A DNA stretch of 24,606 nucleotides from positions 1-24,606 of the forward strand of contig JAIXQV010000218.1 of the NCBI GenBank assembly GCA_027485535.1, given 5' to 3'. The position numbers were made by a program, and so were the translations under genes. This document shows positions 7,267 to 14,377 of this stretch, piece by piece (positions within the stretch are counted from its first letter, which is position 1; each line of letters begins with the position of its first letter). Origin of the DNA: Oxalobacteraceae bacterium (lineage in GTDB: Bacteria; Pseudomonadota; Gammaproteobacteria; Burkholderiales; Burkholderiaceae_D). Under the pieces are notes generated by a model, which worked only from the letters and a program-made list of their open reading frames with translations, was not told the DNA's origin and searched no databases.

Positions 7267-7692
7267 ATGGCCATGGCGACCTACACCATCACCGAGCTAG
7301 CGCGCGAATTCGACATCACGCCTCGCACCATCCGTTTCTATGAGGATCAGGGCCTGATCAGTCCAAAGCGCGAAGGTAGCGGCGGCCGGGTGCGCGTCTA
7401 TGGCGCGCGTGAGCGCACGCGCTTGAAGCTCACGCTGCGCGGTAAACGACTGGGTCTGACGCTGTCAGAGATCAAGGATCTGGTGGACATGTATGACTCG
7501 CCCAAAGATTCCTCGGCCCAGCTGCAACGCTTTCTCGCTGTGCTGGGTCGGCATCGAGAGATGCTTGAGCAGCAGCGTGAAGATCTGGAACTTACGCTGT
7601 CCGAGATTGCGCTGCACGAGGCGCAGTGCCGCCGCCTACTGGACGAAGGTCTGCCCAAGCGCAAAGGCGCTGGTGTGCGACGCGTCGCCTGA
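7267..7692 (+). CDS. liuR: MerR-family regulator of leucine/isovalerate catabolism
   Basis: The 141-residue product has an N-terminal MerR winged-helix DNA-binding domain. TITELAREFDITPRTIRFYE is the helix-turn-helix, and GLISPKREGSGGRVRVYGARER is the wing. A dimerisation coiled coil follows at about 75-115, with no effector domain beyond it, as in LiuR. LiuR controls branched-chain amino acid degradation genes in proteobacteria and probably senses a pathway acyl-CoA. The gene is first in the cluster, 29 bp before liuA, and is preceded by a palindromic operator, which suggests autoregulation. Starts at ATG 7267 or 7273 are equally plausible by sequence, because no clear ribosome binding site decides between them. 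A TTG at 7258 is less likely. Confidence 0.88.
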   Translation: MAMATYTITELAREFDITPRTIRFYEDQGLISPKREGSGGRVRVYGARERTRLKLTLRGKRLGLTLSEIKDLVDMYDSPKDSSAQLQRFLAVLGRHREMLEQQREDLELTLSEIALHEAQCRRLLDEGLPKRKGAGVRRVA

Positions 7693-7710
7693 ACCCGACA
7701 ACACTGCACG

Positions 7711-7716
7711 AAGGAA
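7711..7716 (+). promoter_or_regulatory. Ribosome binding site fixing the liuA start
   Basis: AAGGAA lies five bases before the ATG at 7722. The open frame extends upstream to 7626 into the end of liuR, but those residues have no homology to acyl-CoA dehydrogenases, so this site decides the start. Confidence 0.75.
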
Positions 7717-7721
7717 TCCGC

Positions 7722-8906
7722 ATGCTTGACTTGCCCGGACTAAGCTTTGACCACGGCGATGACATCGCCGCATTACGCGACGCTATTCAACAATTCGCTG
7801 CGGCTGAGATCGCACCACGTGCGGAAGCTATCGACCGCAGCGATCAGTTTCCGATGGACTTGTGGCGCAAGATGGGCGATCTGGGTCTGCTCGGTATCAC
7901 TGCTGACGAAGCCTACGGCGGCAGCGCAATGGGCTACCTTGCGCACATTATCGCGATGGAGGAAATCTCGCGTGCCTCGGCATCTGTCGGGCTGTCATAC
8001 GGCGCGCACTCTAACTTGTGCGTGAATCAGATTCGTCGTAACGGCACTGACGAGCAAAAAGAAAAATATTTGCCGAAACTGATCTCGGGTGAGCATATCG
8101 GTGCGCTGGCAATGTCCGAGCCAAACGCCGGCTCCGATGTGGTCGGTATGCGTTTGCGCGCCGATTTCAAACGCGATCACTGGGTACTCAACGGTAGCAA
8201 GATGTGGATCACCAACGGCCCGGACGCCGATGTGTTGGTGGTCTACGCAAAAAATGATCTTGAAGCCGGTGCGCGCGGCATCACCGCGTTTTTGATCGAG
8301 AAAAATTTCAAGGGATTTTCAGTTGCACAGAAGCTCGACAAGCTCGGTATGCGCGGCTCACACACGGGTGAACTCGTCTTTCAGGATTGCGAGGTACCAG
8401 CAGAAAATGTACTGGGTGGTCTTGGTCGCGGCGTCAATGTACTGATGTCCGGCTTGGATTACGAGCGCGCTGTGTTGTCGGGCGGGCCACTCGGCATCAT
8501 GCAAGCGTGTATGGATGTGGTGGTGCCTTATGTGCACGACCGCAAGCAGTTTGGCCAGCCAATTGGTGAGTTTCAGCTCATGCAGGGCAAGCTGGCGGAT
8601 ATGTATTCAACCATGATGGCGTGCAAAGCCTACGTCTATGCCGTCGGTCAGGCCTGTGATCGGGCAAGTACGCCCGATCAGGTGCGCGCGCTACGTAAAG
8701 ACGCTGCTGGGGCGATTCTGTATTCCGCAGAAAAGGCCACGTGGATGGCGGGCGAAGCGATTCAGGCGCTGGGTGGAAACGGCTATATCAATGACTACCC
8801 GACTGGCCGCCTGTGGCGCGACGCGAAGTTGTATGAGATTGGTGCTGGCACCAGTGAAATTCGTCGTATGTTGATCGGTCGCGAATTGTTCGCCGAAACC
8901 GCCTGA
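7722..8906 (+). CDS. liuA: Isovaleryl-CoA dehydrogenase
   Basis: This 394-residue FAD enzyme oxidises isovaleryl-CoA to 3-methylcrotonyl-CoA, the first committed step of the leucine pathway after the branched-chain keto acid dehydrogenase. Both acyl-CoA dehydrogenase signatures are present: AMSEPNAGSDVVG and the QALGGNGYINDYP segment. The catalytic base identifies the subfamily. Isovaleryl-CoA dehydrogenases carry it in SGLDYER, here glutamate 248, while the position used by most other family members is alanine (YEIGAGTSE). Length is normal. The gene follows liuR by 29 bp and precedes aceK by 16 bp, so the three are probably co-transcribed. Confidence 0.95.
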   Translation: MLDLPGLSFDHGDDIAALRDAIQQFAAAEIAPRAEAIDRSDQFPMDLWRKMGDLGLLGITADEAYGGSAMGYLAHIIAMEEISRASASVGLSYGAHSNLCVNQIRRNGTDEQKEKYLPKLISGEHIGALAMSEPNAGSDVVGMRLRADFKRDHWVLNGSKMWITNGPDADVLVVYAKNDLEAGARGITAFLIEKNFKGFSVAQKLDKLGMRGSHTGELVFQDCEVPAENVLGGLGRGVNVLMSGLDYERAVLSGGPLGIMQACMDVVVPYVHDRKQFGQPIGEFQLMQGKLADMYSTMMACKAYVYAVGQACDRASTPDQVRALRKDAAGAILYSAEKATWMAGEAIQALGGNGYINDYPTGRLWRDAKLYEIGAGTSEIRRMLIGRELFAETA

Positions 8907-8922
8907 AAGGATTTCGCTAGCC

Positions 8923-10707
8923 ATGCAGCACTTTCCCAAGCTGTTGTCGTCGCAAATCGCGTTCGATATCGCGCGCGTTATTATCGATGGTTTCGACAAA
9001 CACTATCGCTTATTTCGCGAAACGAGTCAGGCCGCCCGTCGCCACTTCGAGCAATCGACTTGGAAAGAGGCGCAGGCCGAGGCGCGTCAGCGGATTGCCT
9101 TTTATGATCAGCGGGTGCAGGAATGCGTGCAGACGCTGGAAGATGAATACGCCCAAGATGAGCTGACCGATACCGTCTGGCGCGAGGTCAAGTTGCACTA
9201 CATTGGCATGCTCACCGAGCACCGTCAGCCCGAGCTAGCCGAGACCTTTTTCAACTCGGTGTGTTGCAGCATTCTGCATCGCACCTATTTCAATAACGAT
9301 TTCATCTTCGTCTGGCCGACTATCTCAACCGAGTACATTGAGCCGCGCGAAAGTGTTCCCGCATATCGTGTGTACTACCCTGCGAAAGATGGCATGCGTA
9401 ATGCGCTGCGCCGCATGGTCACCAATTTCCAATTCGCGGGCGAGTTCGCCGATCTCGAGCATGACCTTGGCATGGTCGAGGCGCGATTAAACGCCTTGCC
9501 CGGCAATGACAATCAGGAAGCGAATTACCAGCTGCAGGTATTGTCTTCGCCATTTCTGCGCAATAAGGGTGCATACCTGGTCGGTAAGCTGGTCAACGGT
9601 AGCCACAGCCACGGCTTTGTCATTCCGGTGCTGCACAATCGACGCGGCGCATTATTCATCGATGCCTTGTTGACAGACCCGAGTCAGATTACTTTGCTGT
9701 TTTCTTTCACTCGCGCTTACTTCATGGTCGACATGGAAGTGCCGTCGGCCTACGTAAATTTCTTGCACAACATCATGCCGAGCAAGCCGCGCGGCGAGAT
9801 TTACACGATTCTCGGTTTACAGAAGCAGGGCAAGGCCGCGTTCTACCGCGACTTCTTGCATCATCTTGCGCACTCGTCGGATAACTTCGCCATCGCACCG
9901 GGGATCCGCGGGCTGGTGATGGTGGTATTTGCACTGCCGTCTTTTCCTTATGTATTCAAAGTGATCAAGGATCATTTCCCCGCGCCCAAAGAAACCACGC
10001 GTGAGCTGGTCAAAGAAAAATACCTGCTGGTCAAATACCACGATCGTGTCGGCCGTATGGCGGATACGCTGGAGTATTCAAATGTGGCGTTTCCGCGCGC
10101 GCGCTTCCCGGATGAATTGCTGGACGAATTAAAGGAGGTCGCGCCATCCCTGATTGAAGAAGATACGGATCAGGTCATCGTTCGCCATCTTTACATTGAG
10201 CGTCGCATGACGCCGTTGAATATCTGGCTCACCGAGGCCGAGGCTGCTGGTGATGATGCGAAGATGGAGCATGGCGTACGCGAGTACGGCAACGCCATCA
10301 AAGATTTGGTCGCGGCGAATATTTTTCCCGGCGACATGCTCTATAAAAACTTCGGCGTCACGCGCCAAGGACGCGTCGTGTTTTACGACTACGACGAAAT
10401 CGAGTACATCACCGATTGCAATTTCCGTGATATCCCGGCGCCGCGCAACGAAGAGGATGAAATGGCCAGCGAGCCTTGGTACTCGGTCGCCAAGAATGAC
10501 GTATTTCCGGAGCAATTTAGTGTTTTCTTGCTCGGCAACCCTAAAGTGCGTCATTACTTCATGAAGCATCACGCAGATTTATTGAGTGCCGACTACTGGC
10601 GGCAAAAGAAAGCGCGCATCCTCGAGGGGCAGGTTGAGGATGTCTTCCCTTACCCGCAAGAGACACGTTTTATTCATCAGCAAGGCGCAGGTGCGCCAGC
10701 CGCATAG
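8923..10707 (+). CDS. aceK: Isocitrate dehydrogenase kinase/phosphatase
   Basis: The 594-residue bifunctional protein phosphorylates and dephosphorylates isocitrate dehydrogenase, switching isocitrate between the TCA cycle and the glyoxylate shunt. The N-terminal regulatory half (about 1-310) is followed by a kinase-like half with the ATP loop APGIRG at 325-330 and lysine 346 in VFKVIKD. Aspartate 381 in RMADTLEYSN fits the residue shared by both activities. The acidic pair D489 and D491 in VVFYDYDEIEYI marks the metal site. Length matches the family (about 580-600). A GAAAGGA ribosome binding site precedes the ATG. It sits between liuA and a thiolase with gaps of 16 and 24 bp, which implies expression with leucine catabolism. 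No aceA or aceB is nearby. Confidence 0.96.
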   Translation: MQHFPKLLSSQIAFDIARVIIDGFDKHYRLFRETSQAARRHFEQSTWKEAQAEARQRIAFYDQRVQECVQTLEDEYAQDELTDTVWREVKLHYIGMLTEHRQPELAETFFNSVCCSILHRTYFNNDFIFVWPTISTEYIEPRESVPAYRVYYPAKDGMRNALRRMVTNFQFAGEFADLEHDLGMVEARLNALPGNDNQEANYQLQVLSSPFLRNKGAYLVGKLVNGSHSHGFVIPVLHNRRGALFIDALLTDPSQITLLFSFTRAYFMVDMEVPSAYVNFLHNIMPSKPRGEIYTILGLQKQGKAAFYRDFLHHLAHSSDNFAIAPGIRGLVMVVFALPSFPYVFKVIKDHFPAPKETTRELVKEKYLLVKYHDRVGRMADTLEYSNVAFPRARFPDELLDELKEVAPSLIEEDTDQVIVRHLYIERRMTPLNIWLTEAEAAGDDAKMEHGVREYGNAIKDLVAANIFPGDMLYKNFGVTRQGRVVFYDYDEIEYITDCNFRDIPAPRNEEDEMASEPWYSVAKNDVFPEQFSVFLLGNPKVRHYFMKHHADLLSADYWRQKKARILEGQVEDVFPYPQETRFIHQQGAGAPAA

Positions 10708-10731
10708 GCGGAGTGAACACAGGAGATCATC

Positions 10732-11913
10732 ATGCAAGACCCGATTGTTATCGTCGGTGCAGCGCGCACGCCAATGGGTGCGTTTCAAGGCGACTTCGCC
10801 TCACTCGCGGCCGCTGATCTTGGTGCAGTCGCGATCCGCGCTGCGCTCGAGCGCAGCGGTGTCAAGTCTGATGTCGTCGACGAGGTGATTTTTGGTAATT
10901 GCCTGATGGCGGGACAAGGGCAGGCGCCAGCACGGCAAGCAGCGATCAAGGCGGGCGTTCCGGTGTCTGCGGGCGCAGTGACCTTGTCGAAGATGTGTGG
11001 CTCGGCGATGCAGGCGGCGATCTATGGCGTTGACTCGCTGCTCGCAGGCACCAATACCGTGGTGGTCGCTGGTGGTATGGAGTCGATGACGAATGCGCCG
11101 TATTTGATTCCCAAAGCGCGCGGCGGCTACCGCATCGGGCACGGCATGATTTACGACCACATGATGCTCGATGGTTTGGAAGATGCTTACGAGCGCGGGC
11201 GTTCCATGGGCACCTATGCTGAAGACTGCGCGGCCAAGTATCAGTTCACGCGCGAGCAACAAGATGCCTACGCAATCGCCTCGGTACAGCGCGCGCAAGC
11301 TGCGGCCGCCGCCGGATCGTTTGATTGGGAAATCGCCCCCGTGACTGTCGCAGGCAAGGGCGGTGATATCGTCATTGCGAAAGATGAAGGCCCGCTGAAA
11401 GCCAAGCCGGAAAAAATCAGCGCGCTGAAGCCAGCTTTCAAAAAAGACGGCACCATTACCGCCGCGTCTTCCTCGTCGATTAATGATGGTGCAGCGGCGC
11501 TGGTGCTAATGCGTGAGTCGACGGCGAAAAAAATGTCGGTGATGCCCATTGCGCGCATTCTTGCGCATACGCGCCATTCACAAGAGCCGAGCTGGTTTAC
11601 GACGGCGCCGGTCGGCGCCATACAAAAAATTTATGACAAAACTGGTTGGTCGACGGGCGATGTTGATCTTTTCGAAGTGAACGAGGCATTCGCCGCAGTG
11701 GCGATGGCGGCTATGCATGATCACGGCATCGCGCACGAGAAGATCAATATTCACGGCGGCGCCTGTGCGCTTGGCCATCCGATTGGCGCTTCTGGCGCAC
11801 GCATCATCGTTACGCTACTTGGGGCCTTGAAGAAGACAGGCGGCAAGCGTGGCGTTGCTTCGTTATGCATCGGTGGCGGTGAGGCGACTGCGATTGCACT
11901 GGAGATGTTCTGA
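10732..11913 (+). CDS. Acetyl-CoA acetyltransferase (acetoacetyl-CoA thiolase)
   Basis: This 393-residue biosynthetic/degradative thiolase interconverts acetoacetyl-CoA plus CoA and two acetyl-CoA. The acyl-accepting cysteine is C89 in LSKMCGSAMQ. The C-terminal active site has H349 in ACALGHPIGASG and C379 in LCIGGGEAT. These positions agree with the well-studied Zoogloea enzyme to within a residue. In this cluster it would take acetoacetyl-CoA formed from the acetoacetate released by LiuE, although no CoA-transferase or acetoacetyl-CoA synthetase is in the window. AGGAG lies seven bases before the ATG. The stop codon overlaps the start of the SDR gene by one base, so the two are coupled. 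Confidence 0.94.
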   Translation: MQDPIVIVGAARTPMGAFQGDFASLAAADLGAVAIRAALERSGVKSDVVDEVIFGNCLMAGQGQAPARQAAIKAGVPVSAGAVTLSKMCGSAMQAAIYGVDSLLAGTNTVVVAGGMESMTNAPYLIPKARGGYRIGHGMIYDHMMLDGLEDAYERGRSMGTYAEDCAAKYQFTREQQDAYAIASVQRAQAAAAAGSFDWEIAPVTVAGKGGDIVIAKDEGPLKAKPEKISALKPAFKKDGTITAASSSSINDGAAALVLMRESTAKKMSVMPIARILAHTRHSQEPSWFTTAPVGAIQKIYDKTGWSTGDVDLFEVNEAFAAVAMAAMHDHGIAHEKINIHGGACALGHPIGASGARIIVTLLGALKKTGGKRGVASLCIGGGEATAIALEMF

Positions 11914-12584
11914 TGGCGCGCACAGCACTCATCATCGGCGCTTCGCGCGGAATTGGTCGCGAGTTTGTCCGTCAACTCTGCGCGGACGGTTGGAAGGTAT
12001 TCGCTACCGCGCGCGACGATGCGTCGCTGGCGATGCTAAGCGATGAGGGCGCGCATGCCATTAAAACCGACGTGACGAAGCCCGAGTCGCTGGCCGAGCT
12101 GCCATGGCGTCTTGATGGTGAGAAGATCGACCTCGCCTTGTATGTGGCGGGCGTGCTTCCTAACTGGGAAGGCGCAACCGAGTCACCAAGCTTGGCCGAT
12201 TTCGATGCGGCGATGCATGCGAACGTACTGGGTGCGATGCAGTCGCTGCCTTTGCTCGCGCCCTTTGTGTCTGATGCGAAGGGCCGCTTTATCTTCATCA
12301 CCAGTGTCATGGGTAGCATCGCAGAGGCCAGCGGCAGCACCGCCTGGATTTATCGCGCATCGAAAGCGGCGCTCAACATGGCGGTGTATTCGGCGCGTCG
12401 GGATTATCCCGATCTCACGCTGGCGGTGATACACCCAGGCTGGGTACAGACGGAGATGGGCGGTCCAGGCGCGACGGTGGTAGTGCGGGACAGTGTGGCG
12501 GGCATGCGCAAGGTGATCGAGACCTTGAAGCCGTCGGACTCAGGGGTGTTTTTAGCTTACGACGGAAGAAAAATAGCCTGGTGA
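11913..12584 (+). CDS. Short-chain dehydrogenase/reductase (C-factor-like SDR)
   Basis: The 223-residue product has the SDR Rossmann glycine motif GASRGIG at residues 9-15. The catalytic set is an asparagine in HANVLGAMQ, serine in FITSVMGS, and Y147 and K151 in WIYRASKAAL. The usual NNAG strand motif is replaced by YVAGV. The C-terminal GWVQTEMGG resembles the short C-factor-like SDRs. The substrate is unknown; an NAD(P)-dependent oxidoreduction is expected. Its start overlaps the thiolase stop (TGATG), so it is translated from the same message. It closes the first block of the cluster; a 110-bp gap with a palindrome and a repeat follows. Confidence 0.88.
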   Translation: MARTALIIGASRGIGREFVRQLCADGWKVFATARDDASLAMLSDEGAHAIKTDVTKPESLAELPWRLDGEKIDLALYVAGVLPNWEGATESPSLADFDAAMHANVLGAMQSLPLLAPFVSDAKGRFIFITSVMGSIAEASGSTAWIYRASKAALNMAVYSARRDYPDLTLAVIHPGWVQTEMGGPGATVVVRDSVAGMRKVIETLKPSDSGVFLAYDGRKIAW

Positions 12585-12613
12585 TTGAATAAATAAAGCT
12601 GACGTTTTAAAAC
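12585..12613 (+). promoter_or_regulatory. Candidate promoter before the second acyl-CoA dehydrogenase
   Basis: TTGAAT at 12585-12590 and TAAAAC at 12608-12613 are separated by 17 bp. They begin directly after the SDR stop codon. The -10 element overlaps the palindrome at 12602-12615, so a regulator bound there would block initiation. Both elements are only partial consensus matches. Confidence 0.35.
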
Positions 12614-12615
12614 GT
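12602..12615. promoter_or_regulatory. Perfect 14-bp palindrome ACGTTTTAAAACGT
   Basis: It lies between the SDR and acyl-CoA dehydrogenase genes. Its outer arms ACGTTT/AAACGT are the same as those of the operator before liuR, but the spacing between arms is two bases rather than four. It could be a second regulator site splitting the cluster. No T-run follows it, so it is not a classic terminator. Confidence 0.4.
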
Positions 12616-12628
12616 GATGCCCTCAATG

Positions 12629-12657
12629 GAGTCATCCCGGCGCAGGCCGGGATCCAG
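12629..12657 (+). repeat. Dispersed REP-like repeat, copy 1
   Basis: A 29-bp unit beginning GAGTCATCCCGGCGCAGG contains the perfect hairpin TCCCGGC-GCAG-GCCGGGA. A second copy at 17288-17316 lies in the opposite orientation and matches at 26 of 29 positions. Immediately after copy 1 there is a 10-bp tandem near-duplication (TGACTTGATC at 12658, TGACTTGATA at 12668). Such GC-rich dyads are common as dispersed intergenic repeats in proteobacteria. Confidence 0.7.
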
Positions 12658-12694
12658 TGACTTGATCTGACTTGATACATAACGAATTCGCTGC

Positions 12695-13825
12695 ATGATC
12701 CTTTCCGAGCAACACCACATGATCCGCGATGCGCTGCGCGAATTCTCGCAGCAGCAATTATTGCCGCATGCCGCAGCCTGGGATCGCGAGCGCCGCTTTC
12801 CGCGTGAAGCGCTGCGACAGCTCGCGCAACTCGGCACGTTTGGTATCGCCGTCCCTGAGGCATATGGCGGCGCTGGCTTGGACTATCTGGCGCTCGCGAT
12901 AGTGATTGAAGAAATTGCGGCGGGTGATGGCGGCACCTCGACCATCATCTCAGTCAATAACTGCCCGGTCTGTAGCATCGGCCTGAGTTATGCCGACGAG
13001 GTTCAAAAGGCGCAATGGTTGCAGCCGCTGGCACGTGGCGACATGCTCGGTGCTTTCGCGCTCACCGAGCCGCATGCGGGTAGCGACGCGTCAGCGCTCC
13101 GGACCAGTGCGCGTCGCGATGGCGATCACTATGTGCTGAACGGTGTGAAGCAATTTATCACCAGCGGGAAAAATGCCGATGTTTGCATCGTGATGGCGGT
13201 CACTGATAAAACAGCCGGCAAGCGCGGCATTAGCGCGTTCTGGGTTCCGACCAACACACCGGGATATATCGTCGCCCGCGTTGAAGACAAACTAGGTCAG
13301 CATTCTTCCGACACCGCACAAATTCTGTTTGAAGACTGCCGCATCCCGGTTGCTAATCGGATTGGCGAAGAAGGTATGGGCTACAAGATTGCCTTGTCAG
13401 GTCTTGAAGGTGGTCGCATCGGTATTGCAGCTCAAGCGCTCGGGATGGCGCGCGCCGCGTTTGAGGCGGCGCTGGCCTATGCTAAAGACAGAGAAAGTTT
13501 CGACCAGCCCCTATTCGATCACCAAGCGGTGCAATTCAAGCTCGCCGACATGGCAACCCAGATCGAGGCGGCACGCCAATTGGTATGGCACGCAGCGAGC
13601 ATGAAAGACGCCAGCGTGCCTTGTTTGAAAGAGGCTGCGATGGCCAAGTTATTTGCGAGCGAAATGGCGGAAAAAGTTTGTAGCGATGCGATACAGATTC
13701 ATGGCGGCTATGGCTACCTGGCAGACTTCCCGGTTGAGCGCATCTATCGCGATGTCCGCGTGTGCCAGATTTATGAGGGAACCAGCGACATCCAAAAAAT
13801 ATTGATCGGGCGAGCGCTTGCATGA
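12695..13825 (+). CDS. Short/branched-chain acyl-CoA dehydrogenase
   Basis: This 376-residue FAD enzyme introduces a trans-2,3 double bond into an acyl-CoA and passes electrons to electron-transfer flavoprotein. The signatures AFALTEPHAGSDASA and the IHGGYGYLADFPVERIYRD region are present. Catalytic glutamate 361 sits in QIYEGTSDIQK, the position used by short- and medium-chain and 2-methyl-branched enzymes. The position used by isovaleryl-CoA dehydrogenase reads SGLEGGR. It is therefore not a second LiuA. Butyryl-CoA or 2-methylbutyryl-CoA are reasonable substrates, which the sequence cannot decide. It follows a 110-bp gap that may hold its own promoter. Confidence 0.9.
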   Translation: MILSEQHHMIRDALREFSQQQLLPHAAAWDRERRFPREALRQLAQLGTFGIAVPEAYGGAGLDYLALAIVIEEIAAGDGGTSTIISVNNCPVCSIGLSYADEVQKAQWLQPLARGDMLGAFALTEPHAGSDASALRTSARRDGDHYVLNGVKQFITSGKNADVCIVMAVTDKTAGKRGISAFWVPTNTPGYIVARVEDKLGQHSSDTAQILFEDCRIPVANRIGEEGMGYKIALSGLEGGRIGIAAQALGMARAAFEAALAYAKDRESFDQPLFDHQAVQFKLADMATQIEAARQLVWHAASMKDASVPCLKEAAMAKLFASEMAEKVCSDAIQIHGGYGYLADFPVERIYRDVRVCQIYEGTSDIQKILIGRALA

Positions 13826-13963
13826 GAACCTGAACATTGCGCAACCTGATTCAACACCCGGAACAACGCTGCCGCACAGACCATCTCCGATGTGCCGATT
13901 GTAGAAACATTCATCAACATACGTACTCATAAAAGCACCGGCTAAAAGCCACACTGAGACACC

Positions 13964-14362
13964 ATGAATAGTAACGACACGCCTTGCCCTTGCGGCGGAA
14001 AACAGATTCACAGCTGCTGCGGTCCTTTTCTGGCAGGTACCGCCGTCGCTGACACGCCTGAAAAATTAATGCGCTCCCGCTATAGCGCTTATGTCACGGG
14101 CGCCGAAGACTATCTGAAAGCGACCTGGCATCCGTCGACACGCCCGCAAGACACCGTCACCGACCCCAGCATGAAGTGGCTCGGGCTGGAAGTGAAAGCA
14201 GTGACGCAAGACGCCGATCAGGGGACGGTGAGTTTTTTGGCGCGTTGTCGTGTCGCTGGTAAAGCGCATCGCTTGCAAGAGACCAGCCGTTTCGTCCGCG
14301 AAGACGGGCTTTGGTTTTATGTCGATGGCGAATTTGAAAAACCACCGGTTGAGAAACCGTAA
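13964..14362 (+). CDS. ychJ: YchJ-like protein with N-terminal SEC-C zinc motif
   Basis: The 132-residue product begins with the SEC-C cysteine cluster CPCGGKQIHSCCGPFLAG (about residues 8-25), which binds zinc. It continues with EKLMRSRYSAYVTGAEDYL and a WHPSTRP segment typical of the UPF0225/YchJ family, whose core is an NTF2-like fold. E. coli YchJ has a second SEC-C motif at its C-terminus; this protein ends instead at FYVDGEFEKPPVEKP and is slightly shorter. The molecular function of the family is unknown. It lies in the leucine cluster 138 bp after the acyl-CoA dehydrogenase and 15 bp before liuB; there is no evident metabolic link. Confidence 0.85.
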   Translation: MNSNDTPCPCGGKQIHSCCGPFLAGTAVADTPEKLMRSRYSAYVTGAEDYLKATWHPSTRPQDTVTDPSMKWLGLEVKAVTQDADQGTVSFLARCRVAGKAHRLQETSRFVREDGLWFYVDGEFEKPPVEKP

Positions 14363-14377
14363 ACGGAGACAGCTCAG

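Noticed and set aside
11578..11778. Antisense open frames over the thiolase and other liu genes
   Set aside because: They are the usual antisense shadows in high-GC coding sequence, with no start signals or family patterns.
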